From Streptacidiphilus sp. ASG 303 (GTDB lineage: Bacteria; Actinomycetota; Actinomycetes; Streptomycetales; Streptomycetaceae), in the NCBI RefSeq assembly GCF_020991365.1, contig NZ_JAJLRA010000026.1, positions 1 through 64,000 on the forward strand: 64,000 bases of DNA, in the 5' to 3' direction. The number at the start of each line of letters is the position of its first letter. Position 1 is the first letter of the stretch. The position numbers and the translations under genes were made by a program. Positions 24,213-32,185 of this stretch are shown in pieces. The notes beneath the pieces were generated by a model that ran no database searches, was not told the DNA's origin, and saw only the letters and a program-made list of their open reading frames with translations.

Positions 24213-25202
24213 GTGATCGATGCGCGGCGGCTGCGGACCCTCCGGGCGGTGGCGGACCACCGGACGGTGACCGCCGCTGCCGCCGCGCTGTACGTCACCC
24301 CCTCCGCCGTCTCCCAGCAGCTCGCCGCGCTGGAGGCGGAGACCGGCCACCGGCTGCTCGAGCGCCACGGCCGCGGCATCCGCCTCACCGCGGCCGGCGA
24401 GATACTCCTCAGCCACGCCAACGCCGTCCTCGCCCAGCTGGAGCGGGCCGAGGCCGAGCTCGCCGCGTACACCTCCGGCGCGGCCGGCGAGCTGACCGTC
24501 GCCTCCTTCGCCACCGGCATCGGCCTGGTCCTCGCCCCGGCCCTCGCCGGGCTGGCCCGCACCTCGCCCGGCATCCGGGTGCGGGTGCGCGACGCCGAGG
24601 GCGACGAGAGCCTGCCCATGGTGCTGGACGGCCGCGCCGACCTGGCCGTGGCCGTCGAGTACCGGGGCGCGCCGCGCGAGGACGACCAGCGGCTCGCCCG
24701 GGTGCCGCTGTACGCCGAGCCCTTCGACGCGGTCCTGCCGGTCGCCCACCGCCTCGCCGGCTCCGGCCGCGTCCCGGTCGCCGAGCTCGCCGAGGAGCTG
24801 TGGATCGGCCCCTACCCGGGCAACCCCTGCCACGACGTGGTGGTGCTCGCCTGCGAGTACGCCGGCTTCCAGCCCCGGATGGAGCACTCCTCCGACGACT
24901 TCCGCGCCGTCGTCGCCCTGGCGGGCGCCGGGGCCGGGGTCGCGATGGTGCCGCGCTCCGCGCTGCGCGGCATGGACCTCACCGGCGTCGTGGTCCGGCC
25001 CGTCGACGGCGTCGCCGCCACCCGCCGGGTCTTCGCCGCCGTGCGCCGCGGCGCCGAGGACCACCCGCTGATCCGGCCCGTCCTGGAGGCCCTGCGCACC
25101 GCCGCCGGCCAGGTCCTGCCGGGTGCCGAGGGTGCCGCGGGTGCCGACCGGGCCGCCGCCCCGGGTGCCAGCGCCGGCCCCGGCCCCGCCGGGGGCGGCT
25201 GA
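24213..25202 (+). CDS. LysR-family transcriptional regulator, last gene of the tdh unit
   Basis: A 329-residue LTTR starting at GTG 24213, only 4 nt after the kbl stop, so it is translated from the tdh-kbl message. The helix-turn-helix reads RTVTAAAAALYVTPSAVSQQLAALEAETGHRLLERHGRG. The effector domain of about 200 residues follows and ends in a low-complexity Ala/Gly/Pro tail. LTTR genes usually stand divergent from their targets; a same-strand terminal position suggests positive feedback on the operon, perhaps through the dyad at 21772. Confidence 0.87.
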   Translation: MIDARRLRTLRAVADHRTVTAAAAALYVTPSAVSQQLAALEAETGHRLLERHGRGIRLTAAGEILLSHANAVLAQLERAEAELAAYTSGAAGELTVASFATGIGLVLAPALAGLARTSPGIRVRVRDAEGDESLPMVLDGRADLAVAVEYRGAPREDDQRLARVPLYAEPFDAVLPVAHRLAGSGRVPVAELAEELWIGPYPGNPCHDVVVLACEYAGFQPRMEHSSDDFRAVVALAGAGAGVAMVPRSALRGMDLTGVVVRPVDGVAATRRVFAAVRRGAEDHPLIRPVLEALRTAAGQVLPGAEGAAGADRAAAPGASAGPGPAGGG

Positions 25203-25334
25203 GCCGGGCCGGCCCGGCCGGATCCCGGCCGCCCCGCCGGATCCCGCCGGATCCTGCCGTCAGGCGGCCTGCCGCCGCCGCAGGCGGCTCGCTACGCTGA
25301 GGGGCCACCCAGGGGCGGCGGCGGGGGAGGCAGC

Positions 25335-26129
25335 ATGGGTCTGCGGCGGGGACTGCTCGCGGTGCACGCGCACCCCGACGACGAGTCGCTCTTCACGGGC
25401 GGCGTGCTGGCCCAGCACGCCGCCGAGGGCATCCCCACCGCCGTGGTCACCTGCACCGACGGCGAGGTCGCGGAGGGCGCCCCGTTCGCCCCGCCGGGCA
25501 CCCGGGCCGAGGAGCTGGCGCGGGCGCTGACGGTCCTCCGGGCGGGCAGGCCGGACATCCTCCCCTACCGCGACTCCGGACCCCTCGGCCGCGGGCACGG
25601 CTCGCTCTGCGCGGCCCCCTTCGACGCGCTGGTCGCCGCACTCGTCACCCGCATCCGCCTGCTGCGCCCCGCCGCTGTGGCCACCTACGACGCGTTCGGT
25701 GTCTACGGCCACCCCGACCACGTCCGCGTGCACCGGGCCGTCCTGGCCGCGGTGCACGCGGCGGCCCACGGCGGCGTGCAGCCGGAGGCGGGCCCCCCGT
25801 GGGAGGTCCACTCGGTCTGGCTGGCCACCGTCCCCGAGTCGCTGGTCCGGGAGCTGACCGCACTGGGCCTGGAGGCACCCCTGCCCTGCACCCCCGACGA
25901 CCGGATCTCGGCGGCGGTCGACGTGCGGCCCTGGCTGGACGTCAAGTGGGAGGCGGTACGGGCCCACGCCTCGGAGTTCGCCCGCGGGGCCCGCATCTCC
26001 GCCTTCCAGGAGCCCCGGCTGCGGCGGCTCTGCCTCGGCACCGAGTGGTTCCTGCACCACCCCGGCCCGGCCGCCCGCCCCGCCGCAGCGCCCCGCGCCC
26101 GCCCCCGCCTGCTCGCCGACCCGTTCTGA
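25335..26129 (+). CDS. PIG-L family N-deacetylase
   Basis: A 264-residue LmbE/PIG-L fold enzyme starting at ATG 25335 after GGGGGAGG. Zinc-binding motifs are HAHPDDESLFTGG (His13, Asp16) and YGHPDHVRVHRAV. The family removes acetyl groups from N-acetylglucosamine derivatives, including the MshB step of mycothiol synthesis and mycothiol-conjugate amidase. The length is near MshB, but the sequence does not let me separate MshB, Mca and other PIG-L enzymes. The last 30 residues are a Pro/Ala/Arg tail. Confidence 0.82.
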   Translation: MGLRRGLLAVHAHPDDESLFTGGVLAQHAAEGIPTAVVTCTDGEVAEGAPFAPPGTRAEELARALTVLRAGRPDILPYRDSGPLGRGHGSLCAAPFDALVAALVTRIRLLRPAAVATYDAFGVYGHPDHVRVHRAVLAAVHAAAHGGVQPEAGPPWEVHSVWLATVPESLVRELTALGLEAPLPCTPDDRISAAVDVRPWLDVKWEAVRAHASEFARGARISAFQEPRLRRLCLGTEWFLHHPGPAARPAAAPRARPRLLADPF

Positions 26130-26182
26130 GACCGGCCGCCGCCCGTCGGCCCGCCGCCCGGCAGTCGCCGCCGCCCCGTCGG

Positions 26183-27799
26183 TCAGCCACCACCGCCCGG
26201 GCCGGAGAGCCGGGGGAAGAGCGGCGCCGGAGGCGCCAGTGTGCTCCCCGCGCACCGCGCCGCGATCCGCGCCGCACCGTCGGGGAGGAAGGGCGCCAGT
26301 TCCCTCCCCAGGGTCCGGCAGCAGTGCACCAGGACGGCCAGGGACTCGTCCAGCCGTCCGCCCGCCCTCCGGTCGCCGCCCCGCTCGGCGCGGGCGAGCT
26401 CCCAGGGCCGCACGGACTCGACGTACCGGTTGGCCTCCTCGACGACGCCGAGGACCGCCCCGGTCGCCCGCCGCAGGTCGAACGCGTCCAGCGCCGCCGA
26501 CACCTGCACGGCCACCTCCCCGCACGCCGCCACCGCCGCGCAGTCCGGCAGCGGTGCCTGCGGCACGGCCCCGCCCCGGTAGCGGTGGACCATGGCCACG
26601 GTCCGGCTGACCAGGTTCCCCACCCCGTCAGCGAGGTCGGTGTCGTACCGGGCCGCCAGCCGCTCCTCCGTGAAGTCCACGTCTCCCGTCCGAGGCACCT
26701 CGCGCAGCAGCCACCAGCGCACCGCGTCCGTCCCGTACCGTCCGACCAGCTCCACCGGGTCGGCCGCGCCGCCGCCCGCCGACTTGCTGATCTTCCGCCC
26801 GTCCGCCGTCAGGTAGCCGTGCACCAGCACGTCGGTCGGCAGCGGCAGCCCGGCGGAGAGGAGGATCGCGGGCCAGTGCACGGCGTGGAAGCGCACCACG
26901 CCCTTGCCGACGTGGTGCACCCGCCGGTCGCCGCCCTCCCACCACGTGCGGTAGGCCGGGCCGTCGGCGGCGTAGTCCAGCGCGGTGATGTAGTTCCCCA
27001 GGGCGTCCCACCACACGTACACGACCTGGCCGGGGTCGTCCGGTACCGGCACGCCCCAGCCGCGGGCCCGCTCCCGGGAGCGGGAGACCGAGAAGTCCTG
27101 CAGCCCGGAGGCGATGAAGGCGAGCACCTCGTTGCGGCGCGCCTCCGGTTCGACGCGCAGCCGGCCGCTCGCGACGAGGGCGTGCAGCCGCTCCGCGTAG
27201 CGGGAGAGGCGGAAGAACCAGTTCTCCTCCACCACCGGGTGCGGTTCGGTGCCGTGCTCGGGACAGCGGCCGCCGTCGAGCTCCTCCTCGGACCAGAACT
27301 GCTCGCAGCCCACGCAGTACAGGCCCGCGTAGTGCTTCCGGTACAGGTCGCCGTTGGCCGCGCAGGCCCGCCACAGCCGCTCCACCCCGGGCCGGTGGCG
27401 CGGGTCGCTGCTGGTGCGCAGGAAGTCGTCCGGGGAGAGGGAGAGCGGGCCGTGCAGTGCGGCGAACGCGTCCGCGTTCCGGTCCACCAGCTCCCGCACC
27501 GGGACACCCAGGGACTCGGCGGCCAGCACGTTCTTCAGCGAGTTCTCGTCGGTGCCGGTGAGCAGCCGCACCCGGTGGCCGAGCCGGCGGTGGTGCCGGG
27601 CCAGCACGTCGGCCTGCACCAGCTCCAGGGCGAAGCCCAGGTGCGGGCGGGAGTTGACGTAGGGGATGGTGGTCGTCAGGTAGTGGCGGGGCGCCCCGGA
27701 GCCCGGGGATCCGGCATGGGCCGGGCACGGCCGGTCCGTCTCGTGCGCCTCGTCCGGCTCGTGTGCTTCCTGCGGCTGGTGCGCCTGGGTGTCGTCCAC
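26183..27799 (-). CDS. metG: Methionyl-tRNA synthetase
   Basis: A 538-residue class I synthetase starting at GTG 27799. After a His/Glu-rich N-terminal extension of about 36 residues comes LTTTIPYVNSRPHLGFALE with the HLGF form of HIGH (53-56). A zinc-like knuckle is CVGCEQFW...CPEHG, followed by KISKSAGGG (the KMSKS equivalent) and the anticodon-binding domain (SALDAFDLRRATGAV...NRYVESVRPWELA). It lacks the C-terminal tRNA-binding appendix. It charges tRNA-Met. Its leader contains a hairpin and a Met-rich mini-ORF (27853-27950) that may control it by attenuation. Confidence 0.92.
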   Translation of the reverse strand: MDDTQAHQPQEAHEPDEAHETDRPCPAHAGSPGSGAPRHYLTTTIPYVNSRPHLGFALELVQADVLARHHRRLGHRVRLLTGTDENSLKNVLAAESLGVPVRELVDRNADAFAALHGPLSLSPDDFLRTSSDPRHRPGVERLWRACAANGDLYRKHYAGLYCVGCEQFWSEEELDGGRCPEHGTEPHPVVEENWFFRLSRYAERLHALVASGRLRVEPEARRNEVLAFIASGLQDFSVSRSRERARGWGVPVPDDPGQVVYVWWDALGNYITALDYAADGPAYRTWWEGGDRRVHHVGKGVVRFHAVHWPAILLSAGLPLPTDVLVHGYLTADGRKISKSAGGGAADPVELVGRYGTDAVRWWLLREVPRTGDVDFTEERLAARYDTDLADGVGNLVSRTVAMVHRYRGGAVPQAPLPDCAAVAACGEVAVQVSAALDAFDLRRATGAVLGVVEEANRYVESVRPWELARAERGGDRRAGGRLDESLAVLVHCCRTLGRELAPFLPDGAARIAARCAGSTLAPPAPLFPRLSGPGGGG

Positions 27800-27852
27800 G
27801 GTCGGGGAGCTCCTCGTCGTCGGGCGGCGGGGCTCCGGGTGCGCGGTGCGCG

Positions 27853-27877
27853 CCGAGGCCCCGGTGCGGGGCCTCGG
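27853..27877 (-). terminator. 11-bp hairpin in the metG leader (possible attenuator)
   Basis: CCGAGGCCCCG and CGGGGCCTCGG form a perfect 11-bp stem with a 3-nt loop about 54 nt before the metG start. On the minus-strand RNA its 5' arm can also pair through GGCCCC with GGGGCU in the upstream mini-ORF, giving mutually exclusive folds. There is no U tract. It follows the Met-containing mini-ORF at 27897-27950. Confidence 0.55.
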
Positions 27878-27896
27878 ATGGTGTGGTCGTCCGGAT

Positions 27897-27950
27897 TCAG
27901 CAGCCCCTGGAGCGGGGCATCATCGGCTGGTGCGCGGGCGGCCTGGACAT
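27897..27950 (-). CDS. Possible leader peptide with tandem Met codons upstream of metG
   Basis: An ATG-to-TGA mini-ORF on the minus strand encodes the 17-residue peptide MSRPPAHQPMMPRSRGC, with two adjacent Met codons at 27918-27923. No good ribosome binding site precedes it. TAGCGT 8 nt upstream resembles a -10 box, which would make the message nearly leaderless. Directly after the Met pair, GCCCC can pair with GGGGC (a 5-bp hairpin), and that GGGGC could instead pair with the terminator arm downstream. This is the classic arrangement for charged-tRNA sensing, but GC-rich DNA makes chance pairing common. Confidence 0.4.
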   Translation of the reverse strand: MSRPPAHQPMMPRSRGC

Positions 27951-28026
27951 GCGGCCGACGCTAGCAGGGCGCACGGGCCGCCCGCACCGGGATTCCTCCG
28001 CACCCGGGACGGCCGCCGCGGCCCCC

Positions 28027-28524
28027 TCAGCCCCCCGCCGGTTCCGCCGGTTCCGCCGACTCCGCCGGTTCCGGCGGCTCGTCGCCGAGCAGGTAGCGGG
28101 CTCCCGGGCCGCCGTCCGCCGCCGCGTCGTCGGGGTTGTACAGCCGGCAGGTGCGCAGCGACAGGCAGCCGCAGCCGATGCAGCCGTCGAGCTTCCGGCG
28201 GAGCCGTTCCAGCTCCGCGATCCGGGCGTCGATGCGGTGCTGCCAGGTCGACGCCACCCGCGCCCACTCGCGGGCGTTCGGCGACCGGTCCTGCGGCAGT
28301 CCGCCCATCGCCCGCCGCGCCTCCTCCAGCGACAGGCCGACCTGCTGCGCCGCCCGGACGAACGCGACCCGGCGCAGCGCCGCCCGCGCGTACCGGCGCT
28401 GCCCGCCGGCGGTCCGCTCGGAGTGGATCAGGCCCAGCTCCTCGTAGTAGCGCAGGGCGGAGGGGGCGAGTCCGCTGCGGGCGGAGAGCTCCCCGATGGT
28501 GAGGCGGTCACGGAGTGCGGTCAC
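28027..28524 (-). CDS. soxR: Redox-sensing MerR-family activator SoxR
   Basis: A 165-residue regulator. GTG 28524 is chosen because it sits at the family N-terminus just before LTIGELSARSG. The MerR helix-turn-helix (SGLAPSALRYYEELGLI) is followed by a dimerisation helix and the [2Fe-2S] motif CIGCGCLSLRTC (Cys 115, 118, 120, 126), spaced CX2CXCX5C as in SoxR. The Pro/Glu-rich tail resembles other streptomycete SoxR proteins. In actinobacteria SoxR responds to redox-active compounds rather than superoxide. A perfect SoxR box lies 24 bp upstream, shared with the divergent transketolase genes. Confidence 0.93.
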   Translation of the reverse strand: MTALRDRLTIGELSARSGLAPSALRYYEELGLIHSERTAGGQRRYARAALRRVAFVRAAQQVGLSLEEARRAMGGLPQDRSPNAREWARVASTWQHRIDARIAELERLRRKLDGCIGCGCLSLRTCRLYNPDDAAADGGPGARYLLGDEPPEPAESAEPAEPAGG

Positions 28525-28547
28525 ATCGCCGATCCTAGGCCTCTTGA

Positions 28548-28565
28548 CCTCAAGCGCGCTTGAGG
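28548..28565. promoter_or_regulatory. SoxR box, perfect 18-bp palindrome
   Basis: CCTCAAGCGCGCTTGAGG matches the known SoxR-binding consensus and is fully symmetric. It overlaps TTGACC at 28544-28549, a good -35 for the rightward transketolase genes, and starts 24 bp before soxR and ends 15 bp before the transketolase start. A position inside the spacer of the target promoter is normal for MerR-type activators. Confidence 0.9.
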
Positions 28566-28580
28566 TTGCAGCATCGTCCC

Positions 28581-29282
28581 ATGACGCTGACCAGTGAGAG
28601 CGCACGCCTCGGCCACCGCGACCTGCCCCGCCTGATGGCCCTGATGACCGGCGACGAGAAGCACGGCCCGGCCGCCACCTCCACCCTCGACGTCCTGTGG
28701 GTCCTCTACGACCGGGTGCTGCGCGTGACGCCGGAGACCGCCGACGCCCCCGACCGCGACCGCTTCCTCCTCTCCAAGGGCCACGGCCCGATGGCCTACT
28801 ACGCGGTGCTCGCCGCCAAGGGGTTCCTCGACCCGGCGCTGCTGTCCGGCTTCGGCGGCTTCGACTCGCCGCTCGGGTACCACCCCGACCGGGTGCTGGT
28901 GCCCGGCGTGGAGATCAGCAGCGGCTCCCTCGGCCACGGCCTGCCGCTGGGCGTGGGCACCGCGCTCGGACTGCGCGCCCAGGGTCTGACCGACTCCCGG
29001 GTCTGGGTCCTCACCGGGGACGCCGAGCTCGACGAGGGATCCAACCAGGAGGCCGCCGCCTACGCGGGCGCGGTCGGCCTGGAGGCCCTGCACACCGTCG
29101 TCGTCGACAACTCCTCCGCCACCCACGGCCGCCGCGGCGGCATCGCCGCCCGGTTCGCGGCGGAGGGCTGGTCGGTGCTCACGGCGGACGGCCGGGACCA
29201 CGAGGCCCTGGCGGAGGCGTTCACCGCCCCGCACCCGGGACGGCCGCACGCCGTCGTCGCCGTCGTCGAGCCGAAGCACTGA
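28581..29282 (+). CDS. Transketolase-like protein, N-terminal (ThDP pyrophosphate) subunit
   Basis: A 233-residue protein starting at ATG 28581. It matches the N-terminal subunit of split transketolases: RFLLSKGHGPMAYYAVLAAKG, then EISSGSLGHGLPLGVG and GDAELDEGSNQEAA. In the last motif the GDxE of transketolase is followed by the Asn that binds Mg-thiamine diphosphate. It must act with the C-terminal subunit encoded 110 nt downstream. The SoxR box in front implies induction by redox-active compounds. The sugar or other ketol donor is not known; split pairs are often not the main pentose-phosphate enzyme. Confidence 0.87.
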   Translation: MTLTSESARLGHRDLPRLMALMTGDEKHGPAATSTLDVLWVLYDRVLRVTPETADAPDRDRFLLSKGHGPMAYYAVLAAKGFLDPALLSGFGGFDSPLGYHPDRVLVPGVEISSGSLGHGLPLGVGTALGLRAQGLTDSRVWVLTGDAELDEGSNQEAAAYAGAVGLEALHTVVVDNSSATHGRRGGIAARFAAEGWSVLTADGRDHEALAEAFTAPHPGRPHAVVAVVEPKH

Positions 29283-29391
29283 CCGGTCCGCCCGCCGGCC
29301 CGCCCCGTACGCCCCGCCCCTGACCGTCCCACCTGCCCGCCCGCCCGCCCGTCCCTCCGTCCGCCTGCCCGCCCGATCAGGAGACCCCGCC

Positions 29392-30291
29392 GTGCCCACC
29401 ATGCGCGACCGCTTCGCCGCCGTCACCACCCGCCTGCTCGACGAGGACCCGCGCCTCGCCCTCGTCCTCGCCGACATCTCCGCCGACCGCTTCACCGCAG
29501 CCGCCGCCGCCCACCCCGACCGGGTCCTCAACGTCGGCATCCGCGAGCAGCTGATGGTCTCCGTCGCCGGCGGCCTCGCCCTCACCGGCCTCCGGCCGGT
29601 CGTGCACACCTTCGCGAGCTTCCTCGTCGAGCGCGCCTTCGAGCAGGTCAAGCTCGACCTCGACCACCAGGACGCCGCCGCCGTCCTGGTCAGCGCCCTC
29701 GGCTCGTACGACTGGCCCGAGGGCGGCCGCACCCACCAGGCGCCCGGCGACGTGGCACTGATGGACACCCTGTCCGGCTGGACCGTCCACGTGCCGGGCC
29801 ACCCCGACGAGGCCGAGGTGCTGCTGCGGGACGCCGTCGCCTCCGACGACCGGGTCTACGTGCGGCTCTCCGCCCAGCAGAACGCCGCCGCGCGGCCCGT
29901 GGCGCCCGGCCGGTTCACCCCGGTGCGGCAGGGCTCGGCCGGGACGGTTGTCGCGGTCGGACCGATGCTCGACGCGGTGCTCGCCGCCGTCGAGGGGCTG
30001 GACGTCTCCGTGCTCTACGCCGCCACCGTGCGGCCCTTCGACGGCGCCGCGCTGCGTGCCGCGACGGAGGGCGCGGCCGACGTGGTGCTGGTGGAGCCGT
30101 ACCTCGCGGGCACCTCGGTCCCGTTCGCCGCACAGGCGCTGGAGGACCGTCCGCACCGGCTGCTCGGCCTCGGCGTCGCCCGTGCCGAACTGCGCCGCTA
30201 CGGCACCATGGCCGACCACCTCGCGGCCCACGGTCTGGACCCCCGCTCCCTGCGCGCGCGCATCTCCGGCTTCCTGCCGCTGCCGGTGTGA
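29392..30291 (+). CDS. Transketolase-like protein, C-terminal (pyrimidine-binding) subunit
   Basis: A 299-residue protein starting at GTG 29392 after CAGGAG. It contains RVLNVGIREQLMVSVAGGLALTGLRPVVHTF, the pyrimidine-binding signature with the catalytic Glu in GIREQ, and FASFLVERAFEQVKLDL. The C-terminal transketolase domain includes VAVGPMLDAVLAAVEGLDVSVLYAATVRPFD. Together with the upstream gene it forms a heterotetrameric thiamine-diphosphate enzyme. The 109-nt gap between the two genes is C-rich and holds no evident terminator. Confidence 0.87.
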   Translation: MPTMRDRFAAVTTRLLDEDPRLALVLADISADRFTAAAAAHPDRVLNVGIREQLMVSVAGGLALTGLRPVVHTFASFLVERAFEQVKLDLDHQDAAAVLVSALGSYDWPEGGRTHQAPGDVALMDTLSGWTVHVPGHPDEAEVLLRDAVASDDRVYVRLSAQQNAAARPVAPGRFTPVRQGSAGTVVAVGPMLDAVLAAVEGLDVSVLYAATVRPFDGAALRAATEGAADVVLVEPYLAGTSVPFAAQALEDRPHRLLGLGVARAELRRYGTMADHLAAHGLDPRSLRARISGFLPLPV

Positions 30292-30354
30292 CGCCGGACC
30301 CGGCCGGGGTCCGCCCAGGTCCGGCCGGGTTTGGCGGCGTGTCCCGCCCGGTGG

Positions 30355-30392
30355 GGCGGGGCCGGGCCGTCCCGGGACGGCCCGGCCCCGCC
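30355..30392. terminator. 38-bp perfect palindrome between convergent genes
   Basis: Bases 30355-30373 are the exact reverse complement of 30374-30392. It lies between the transketolase C-subunit and the convergent MFS gene and should form a 17- to 19-bp stem in RNA from either strand. This is a strong bidirectional terminator candidate and could extrude as a DNA cruciform. Confidence 0.85.
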
Positions 30393-30397
30393 GGCCG

Positions 30398-32185
30398 TCA
30401 GGCGGCCGTCCGGTGGACGGTGCACCGGTCCGCCGGGTCCGCCTCCCGGCCGACCGCCGGGGCGGCGGTGAGCCCGCCGGGCCGCTCCGTGGCAGCGCGG
30501 TCCACGCCGGCGGCCTCCCTGCCGTGGCGCTCCACACCGGCCCGCTCCACACCGGCCCGCTGTGCGCCGACCCGTTCCGCGGCGGACGGCCGCCCGGTGC
30601 GGCGCAGCAGCAGCCAGGCTCCGGCGGCCGCCGCCGCGGGCAGCGCCCCGGCGAGGAGCGAGGCCGTGCCCATGCCCTCGACGAAGGCCTGCCGGGCGGC
30701 CGCCATGACCGCCTCGGCCGCCGGGCCGGGCAGTCCGGCGGCGACCTCGGCGGCACCGCCCAGGGAGTCGCGCACCCGGTCGGCGGCACCGCCGCCGACG
30801 CCCGCCGGCACGGCGACCCCGGCCCGGTACAGGCCGGTCAGGACCGATCCGATCAGCGCGATGCCCAGGGCGGCCCCCAGCTCGTACGCGGTCTCGGAGA
30901 CCGCGGAGGCGGCGCCCGCCTTGCGGGCGGGGGCGGCGGCCAGCACCAGGTCGGTGGCCAGGGTGTAGACGACGCCCTCCGCCGCGCCGACGGCGAGGAA
31001 GGCCGCGCCGAGCAGCGGGTACGGGGTGCCGGTGCCGGTCCAGCCGAGGGAGCCGAGTCCGGCGCCCATCAGCAGCAGGCCGCCGGCCAGGGCCGCGCGG
31101 GGGCCGGAGCGCCGGGCCAGCCGTCCGGCGAGCAGGCCGCCCGCGATCGCGCCGCCGAAGGCGGGCAGCTCGGCGATGCCGGCCCGCAGCGGCGACCAGC
31201 CCCGGACGAGTTGGAAGTACTGTGAGACGAAGAAGACCACGCCGGACAGGCCGACCAGCGCGACCAGCGCGGCGGTCACCGCCGCGGTGAAGCGGCGGTC
31301 GGCGAAGAGGCGGACGTCCAGCAGCGGCACCGCGAGCCGCAGCTGCCGCCGGACGAACACGGCCAGGGCGGCTGCACCGGCCAGGCCCGCGGCCAGGACG
31401 TCGGCGCGGCCGGGGCCGTGCACGGCGGCCTCCTTCACCGCGTACACGGTGCCGACGACGCCCGCCAGGGACAGGGCCACGCTCGGCAGGTCCCACGCGC
31501 CGGGCCGCGGGTCCCGCGACTCGGGGAGCAGCCGGGCCCCGAGGACGAGCAGCAGAGCCATCACCGGCAGGTTGACCAGGAAGACCGAGCCCCACCAGAA
31601 GTGCTCCAGCAGCAGGCCGCCGAGCAGCGGACCGGCCGCGGCGCCCGCGGTCGCGGCGGCGCCCCAGACGCCGATGGCGGTGGCCCGCTCGCGGTCGTCG
31701 GGGAAGAGGACCCGGATGAGCGACAGGGTGGACGGCATGATGGCGGCGCCGGCGACGCCGAGCACGGCGCGGGCGGCGATCAGGGCGCCGGGGCCCGGCG
31801 CGTAGGCGGCGGCCAGCGAGGCCGCGCCGAAACCGGCCGCGCCCCAGAGCAGCACCCGCCGGCGCCCGAGGCGGTCGCTGAGCGAGCCCATGGAGACCAG
31901 CAGGCCGGCCAGGACGAAGGAGTAGACGTCGCCGATCCACAGGAGCTGGGTGCCGCCGGGCCGCAGGTCCTCGCTGATGAAGGGGACGGCCAGGGAGAGC
32001 ACGGTGGCGTCGACGGCGACCAGCAGCACGCCGAGGACGAGCACGCCGAGGGCGGTCCACCGGCCGCGGTCCGTCAGGGCCGGTGCGGTGGTGGCGGGGG
32101 CCGCGGGGGTGGGGTGGGCGGCGATGGGGCGCGTGCCGGTGGTGGCGGGGGCTGCGGGGGTGGGCTGCGTGCGGGGGGCGGTCAT
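30398..32185 (-). CDS. MFS drug exporter, DHA2 (14-helix) type
   Basis: A 595-residue membrane transporter. ATG 32185 overlaps the stop of the upstream TetR gene (ATGA). A Thr/Ala/Pro-rich cytosolic N-terminus precedes LGVLVLGVLLVAVDATVLSLAVPFI, the DHA2 motif D1. GSLSDRLGRRRVLLWG is the MFS signature loop, and about 14 hydrophobic segments follow. After the last helix comes a tail of about 75 residues rich in Arg, Glu and Gly with degenerate AGVER-like repeats. It should export hydrophobic drugs by proton antiport. Local TetR control is indicated by the operator at 32753. Confidence 0.88.
   Translation of the reverse strand: MTAPRTQPTPAAPATTGTRPIAAHPTPAAPATTAPALTDRGRWTALGVLVLGVLLVAVDATVLSLAVPFISEDLRPGGTQLLWIGDVYSFVLAGLLVSMGSLSDRLGRRRVLLWGAAGFGAASLAAAYAPGPGALIAARAVLGVAGAAIMPSTLSLIRVLFPDDRERATAIGVWGAAATAGAAAGPLLGGLLLEHFWWGSVFLVNLPVMALLLVLGARLLPESRDPRPGAWDLPSVALSLAGVVGTVYAVKEAAVHGPGRADVLAAGLAGAAALAVFVRRQLRLAVPLLDVRLFADRRFTAAVTAALVALVGLSGVVFFVSQYFQLVRGWSPLRAGIAELPAFGGAIAGGLLAGRLARRSGPRAALAGGLLLMGAGLGSLGWTGTGTPYPLLGAAFLAVGAAEGVVYTLATDLVLAAAPARKAGAASAVSETAYELGAALGIALIGSVLTGLYRAGVAVPAGVGGGAADRVRDSLGGAAEVAAGLPGPAAEAVMAAARQAFVEGMGTASLLAGALPAAAAAGAWLLLRRTGRPSAAERVGAQRAGVERAGVERHGREAAGVDRAATERPGGLTAAPAVGREADPADRCTVHRTAA

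Noticed and set aside
27800-28026. T-box riboswitch in front of metG
   Set aside because: No T-box consensus (GGGTGGNACCGCG-like) sequence is present; the leader features fit ribosome-mediated attenuation if anything.
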